The notes below the pieces were generated by a model. The model was not told where the DNA came from. It saw only the letters and a program-made list of their open reading frames with translations, and did not search any database. From Acidobacteriota bacterium (GTDB taxonomy: Bacteria; Acidobacteriota; Blastocatellia; RBC074), in NCBI GenBank assembly GCA_013140935.1, contig JABFSD010000884.1, forward strand, positions 1 through 8,340: a stretch of 8,340 bases of DNA. The letters run 5' to 3'. The position numbers and the translations under genes were made by a program. Shown here piece by piece: positions 5,583 to 8,340 of this stretch. Every line of letters starts with the position of its first letter. Position 1 is the stretch's first letter.

Positions 5583-7676
5583 TTACTTTAGCACAGGCAA
5601 AGCGATAGCAAAGCGCGTCCCGCGTTCATCGGCGAGCGGACTCACGCATTGAATCGTACCGCCGAGTTCGCGTACGCGCCGCGCGACAATCGCCAAGCCC
5701 AGCCCTGTACCGCGCTGTTTGGTCGTAAAAAACGGCTCGAAGATTTTGCTTTGTTGTTCGGGTGCGACGCCTTCGCCTTCGTCGCTGACGGTGAATTGCC
5801 AACGCGCGGCATCAAGTTGCTGGCTCGCAATCGTCACCGTGCCAGCTTGTCGCCCAATTTGTGGCATGGACTGCACGCCGTTGAGCGTGAGGTTGAGCAA
5901 CACTTCTTTGAGAGCGGCAACCGTAGCGCCATCAAGTTGCGGGTCATAAGTCAATTCGAGTTTGAGTTGCACGTCGCGTTCAGCGGCTTCATTGCGCGCG
6001 AGCGTAACAACCGTTTGAGCAAGCTCTGAAAACAACGCGGGCGCAGCGGCAATCGCTGACGGACGCGAGAAGCTCAAGAGTTGCGAGACGCTGCGATTCA
6101 AGCGATCAACTTCGCCCGTAATCAAATCCAAATCACGTCCGTATTCAGCCGCGACCGTTTCGTCTTCGCGCATGACTTGAGTGATTGATTTGATCGCGCT
6201 CAACGGATTCTTGACTTCGTGCGCGACGGTCGCGGCCATTTGACCGAGTGAGGCGAGGCGTTCGCTGGCAGCGAGTTCGCGTTCGAGTTCGACTTTTTCT
6301 TCGAGCAGTTGGCAATTCTCGATGGCGGCAGCGAGGTGGCCTGAGAGTACCGTGAGAACTTCGCGTTTCTCAGCCGTAAGCTGACGCTCTTTGTCGCGGA
6401 TGACGAGCAGGCCGACTACGCGGGCTTCGCGCCAAAGGGCGTAAGCGGCGACGGCGTCTAGCCGCGCGAGCCATTGCGGGTCTTCGAGTTGCGTGAGTTG
6501 CCGAGCTTCAGCCAGACGGCAGGCGTCGGCGAAGGCTTCGCGCGCTTGCGTAGCGGGTACGATTTGCACGTCTTTCAATTCGAGGGCTTCGCGCAAACGG
6601 GTTTCGGCGAAGGCGATGAAAGACGTGAGCTTGCCGAGATTGGCCGAAGCGCCGCCGACTTGCGCGACGAGTTCGCGGTAAAGGCCGACTTCGCGCGTGA
6701 AAAGTTTGCGCAAATAGTATTCAGTCGCGCGGCGCACGGGTTCGGCTACGGCAAAGACGACGAGGATCAGCAGGGCTTCGACGACTTCGGCGCGCAAGCC
6801 GTAGCGCGTCTCCAACGCCAAACTCAAACGCCGAATGCCGTAGATGTAAGTCATCATCACCACCGCCGCCAGCGCCGCGTAAATCACGCTCTGCCGCAAG
6901 ACCAATTCAAAATAGCGGTAACGATAGATATACCAAGCGACAATCGCCGTCGGCACAATCGAAGACAGCTTGGCAAAGAGATCAAGCGGACGGCCCAAGC
7001 CAGGCCAGAGGCGCGCGCCAATGACATAAGTCAGCGTGAACAGCGCAGCACTCGCCAACATCGTGACGGCGAAGATGCGAAAGAATTGTCGTTCGCGTTG
7101 GGCTTGCCAGACGTGCGACAAGCGCCAATCCATCACGGCGCATTCGAGAAAGATGAAGACAAACCAGCCGATGAACGGCAGCAACAACAAGCCGAGTTTT
7201 TCCATCGGCTGGGCATAAGGCTCTTCCCACAGTTTGGTGACGGCGTAAGGAATGACTACGAGCGGCGCGTAACCAAGCCACGCCAGCGGTTTTAAGAAAC
7301 GTCCGAACCAGCTGTTTGCCATGCGCGGGTCGAACCATTCGATCAATCTGAAATGTGCGTGCGCCAAGAGCGGCGGCAGAAAACCGAGCGCGATATAAGC
7401 GACGATGTTCGCCGACTTGCGCCACCAACCGGCAACCTTGAAATCGAGGAGTTCATAAATGGCTACGGCAAAGTTGCCCAGATGCCAGAGGCCGATGACG
7501 AAGCCGAGCAACAACAACACACGTTGCGCGCGCCGCCAGCCGTAGCGTTGAAAGAGCATCAGGCACAGATACAAATGCAGCGCCGCGCCGGTGGCGAAGC
7601 CTACGAGCCGCACGATGTCGAGCGGCGCCAGCGGCAACGAGGGATTTTCAGGTGACGGAACAAATACAATGGACAC
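5583..7676 (-). CDS. Membrane-bound sensor histidine kinase, 697 residues (NtrB-like catalytic part)
   Basis: The product senses an unknown signal and should phosphorylate the NtrC-type regulator encoded downstream. About nine hydrophobic segments fill residues 20-315. The part YIYRYRYFELVLRQSVIYAA (249-268) resembles a segment common in kinases with a 7TM-type sensor region. A GAF-like region covers roughly 330-455, followed by a coiled stretch. The dimerisation/phosphotransfer domain carries VAHEVKNPLSAIKS (484-497) with phospho-acceptor His486. The ATPase domain has the N box LLNLTLNG (593-600, Asn595 and Asn599), G1 SDEGEG (631-636), FEPFFTTK (646-653) and G2 GTGLGLAI (656-663). All catalytic motifs are intact. 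The start is a GTG at 7676 with no evident ribosome binding site; no in-frame ATG lies between it and the upstream stop, and the first membrane helix starts near residue 20, so this start is reasonable but not certain. Confidence 0.95.
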   Translation of the reverse strand: MSIVFVPSPENPSLPLAPLDIVRLVGFATGAALHLYLCLMLFQRYGWRRAQRVLLLLGFVIGLWHLGNFAVAIYELLDFKVAGWWRKSANIVAYIALGFLPPLLAHAHFRLIEWFDPRMANSWFGRFLKPLAWLGYAPLVVIPYAVTKLWEEPYAQPMEKLGLLLLPFIGWFVFIFLECAVMDWRLSHVWQAQRERQFFRIFAVTMLASAALFTLTYVIGARLWPGLGRPLDLFAKLSSIVPTAIVAWYIYRYRYFELVLRQSVIYAALAAVVMMTYIYGIRRLSLALETRYGLRAEVVEALLILVVFAVAEPVRRATEYYLRKLFTREVGLYRELVAQVGGASANLGKLTSFIAFAETRLREALELKDVQIVPATQAREAFADACRLAEARQLTQLEDPQWLARLDAVAAYALWREARVVGLLVIRDKERQLTAEKREVLTVLSGHLAAAIENCQLLEEKVELERELAASERLASLGQMAATVAHEVKNPLSAIKSITQVMREDETVAAEYGRDLDLITGEVDRLNRSVSQLLSFSRPSAIAAAPALFSELAQTVVTLARNEAAERDVQLKLELTYDPQLDGATVAALKEVLLNLTLNGVQSMPQIGRQAGTVTIASQQLDAARWQFTVSDEGEGVAPEQQSKIFEPFFTTKQRGTGLGLAIVARRVRELGGTIQCVSPLADERGTRFAIALPVLK

Positions 7677-7700
7677 GATGGCGCGAGAGCTTACTGGCCT

Positions 7701-7728
7701 TTGTCGGCGCGGGCAATGCGCTTATGAT
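7701..7728 (+). promoter_or_regulatory. Candidate sigma-70-type promoter for the lipoprotein gene
   Basis: TTGTCG at 7701-7706 and TATGAT at 7723-7728 are separated by 16 bases. Each matches four or five of the six consensus bases. Transcription would start near 7735, leaving a leader of about 25 bases that contains the AAGGAA ribosome binding site. It lies in the short space between the divergent kinase and lipoprotein genes. I found no convincing promoter for the kinase on the other strand. Confidence 0.42.
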
Positions 7729-7760
7729 GCGCGCGCACCAGCATCCCAAAGGAATTCATT

Positions 7761-8340
7761 ATGAAAACAAATCAGAGTTGGTTGGCGTTCGCGTGTTTGC
7801 TGTTGCTGGTCGTCACGACTTCGGGTTGCATCAGCATCGAGCAGGAAATCTTTTTGCAGCCCGACGGCAGCGGCGATTTGCTGTTGCACATCGGTTTGCC
7901 CGACTTGCCGGAAGACGCAAAGAAGTCAGCAGCAGGCGGCGGCAATCCTGCGGAGGCGATGGAGAAATTCAAACGCGAAGTCGTCGCCAAGTTGCCGCCT
8001 ACGATCAAGCTGACGACGGCGAAAGAAACCAAGCGCAACGGTACGCAAGGCTTTTACGCGGTCTTTCATTTTCAGGACGTACGCGAAGTGCAAAAGCTGA
8101 TGGCCGAGATTCTCAAGGAAAGCACCGAGGGCGCACCGGGTACGACGGCGAAAAGCAAGCCGCCTGAATGGACGCTGCGTTACAGCAAGCAAGGCAGCGT
8201 GGCGAATTTTTCGCAAACGTTTTACGCCGATGTGAAAACCGAAGCTGGCGCGAAAGCCGGAGTCACAACCAGTCAGCCTAAAGCCGCGCCGCGTACTGGA
8301 AGCCGCACAACTGCACGCAGAGCCAAGCCTGCCTCGACCG
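7761..8340 (+). CDS. N-terminal part of a putative lipoprotein, at least 193 residues
   Basis: An ATG at 7761 with AAGGAA seven bases upstream opens a frame to the right edge of the window; the C-terminus is missing. Residues 1-22 are a lipoprotein-type signal (LAFACLLLLVVTTSG) with the acceptor Cys23. The residue at -3 is Thr rather than the usual Leu, so the lipobox is imperfect. The mature start CISIEQEIFLQPDGSGDLLL (23-42) follows a pattern I know from envelope lipoproteins of several phyla, where a cysteine is followed by a strand and a DGSG turn. A helical, lysine-rich stretch follows, then strands around GFYAVFHFQDV and EWTLRYS. The last visible 35 residues are rich in Ala, Thr, Pro and Arg, probably a disordered linker. 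It is divergent from the kinase gene and is the only gene on this strand, so it may be a target or accessory of that system. Function unknown. Confidence 0.82.
   Translation, partial: MKTNQSWLAFACLLLLVVTTSGCISIEQEIFLQPDGSGDLLLHIGLPDLPEDAKKSAAGGGNPAEAMEKFKREVVAKLPPTIKLTTAKETKRNGTQGFYAVFHFQDVREVQKLMAEILKESTEGAPGTTAKSKPPEWTLRYSKQGSVANFSQTFYADVKTEAGAKAGVTTSQPKAAPRTGSRTTARRAKPAST

Noticed and set aside
6474..7295. Plus-strand open frame of 273 codons
   Set aside because: It is antisense to the histidine kinase and has an unnatural Gln/Arg/His-rich composition.
7691..7760. Sigma-54 promoter ahead of the lipoprotein
   Set aside because: No GG-N10-GC pair in the right spacing is present; the sigma-70-like pair fits better.
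7652..8167. Plus-strand open frame of 171 codons overlapping the lipoprotein start
   Set aside because: It is in a different frame from the lipoprotein, which has a signal peptide and ribosome binding site; this frame is Arg/Gln/His-rich and lacks both.
1..8340. CRISPR array, tRNA, rRNA or insertion-sequence transposase
   Set aside because: No regularly spaced direct repeats, no cloverleaf or rRNA-like stretch, and no transposase-like protein were seen in either strand.

Overview
The window is a bacterial chromosomal segment with roughly 55% G+C. It reads almost entirely on the minus strand, from a sensor kinase gene near the right end down to the left edge. One gene at the right end runs the other way. 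My best guess is an Acidobacteriota-like organism, possibly class Blastocatellia. I base this on an NtrC-type two-component system, a Uma2-family protein, many small secreted or membrane proteins of unknown function, and intergenic palindromic repeats built on CCCAGGGTGAAGCCCTGGG. This is inference; no rRNA or marker gene is present to settle it.

Right part (3145-8340): a divergent pair starts near 7676/7761. To the right is the 5' part of a lipoprotein gene with a plausible sigma-70 promoter. To the left is a gene run in one direction: a membrane sensor histidine kinase (about nine hydrophobic segments, a GAF-like region, then HisKA and HATPase), a Uma2-family PD-(D/E)XK protein, a 67-residue acidic protein of unknown function, and an NtrC-type sigma-54 activator. 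Kinase and activator very probably form a two-component pair. The two genes between them are unexpected.

Middle (1674-3144): after the activator comes a 182-200 bp nested palindromic element (copy B) with a perfect 23-bp inverted repeat at its core. Next is a cluster of very small genes: a 43-residue membrane protein, a 138-residue exported glycine-zipper protein, and membrane proteins of 34 and 54 residues. The three smallest were found by reading the minus strand directly. The cluster ends in a second palindromic element (copy A, 231 bp between 13-bp terminal inverted repeats).

Left part (1-1673): three tightly packed minus-strand genes look like one operon. They encode a second exported protein with a glycine-zipper membrane part, an unrecognised exported 284-residue protein with a very strong ribosome binding site, and the N-terminal 102 residues of an alkaline-phosphatase-superfamily protein. 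The last gene starts in an ATGA overlap and runs off the left edge. Nearly all of these products are predicted to sit in or beyond the inner membrane. An envelope-related response system under the two-component pair is conceivable, but no regulatory link is proven by the sequence.
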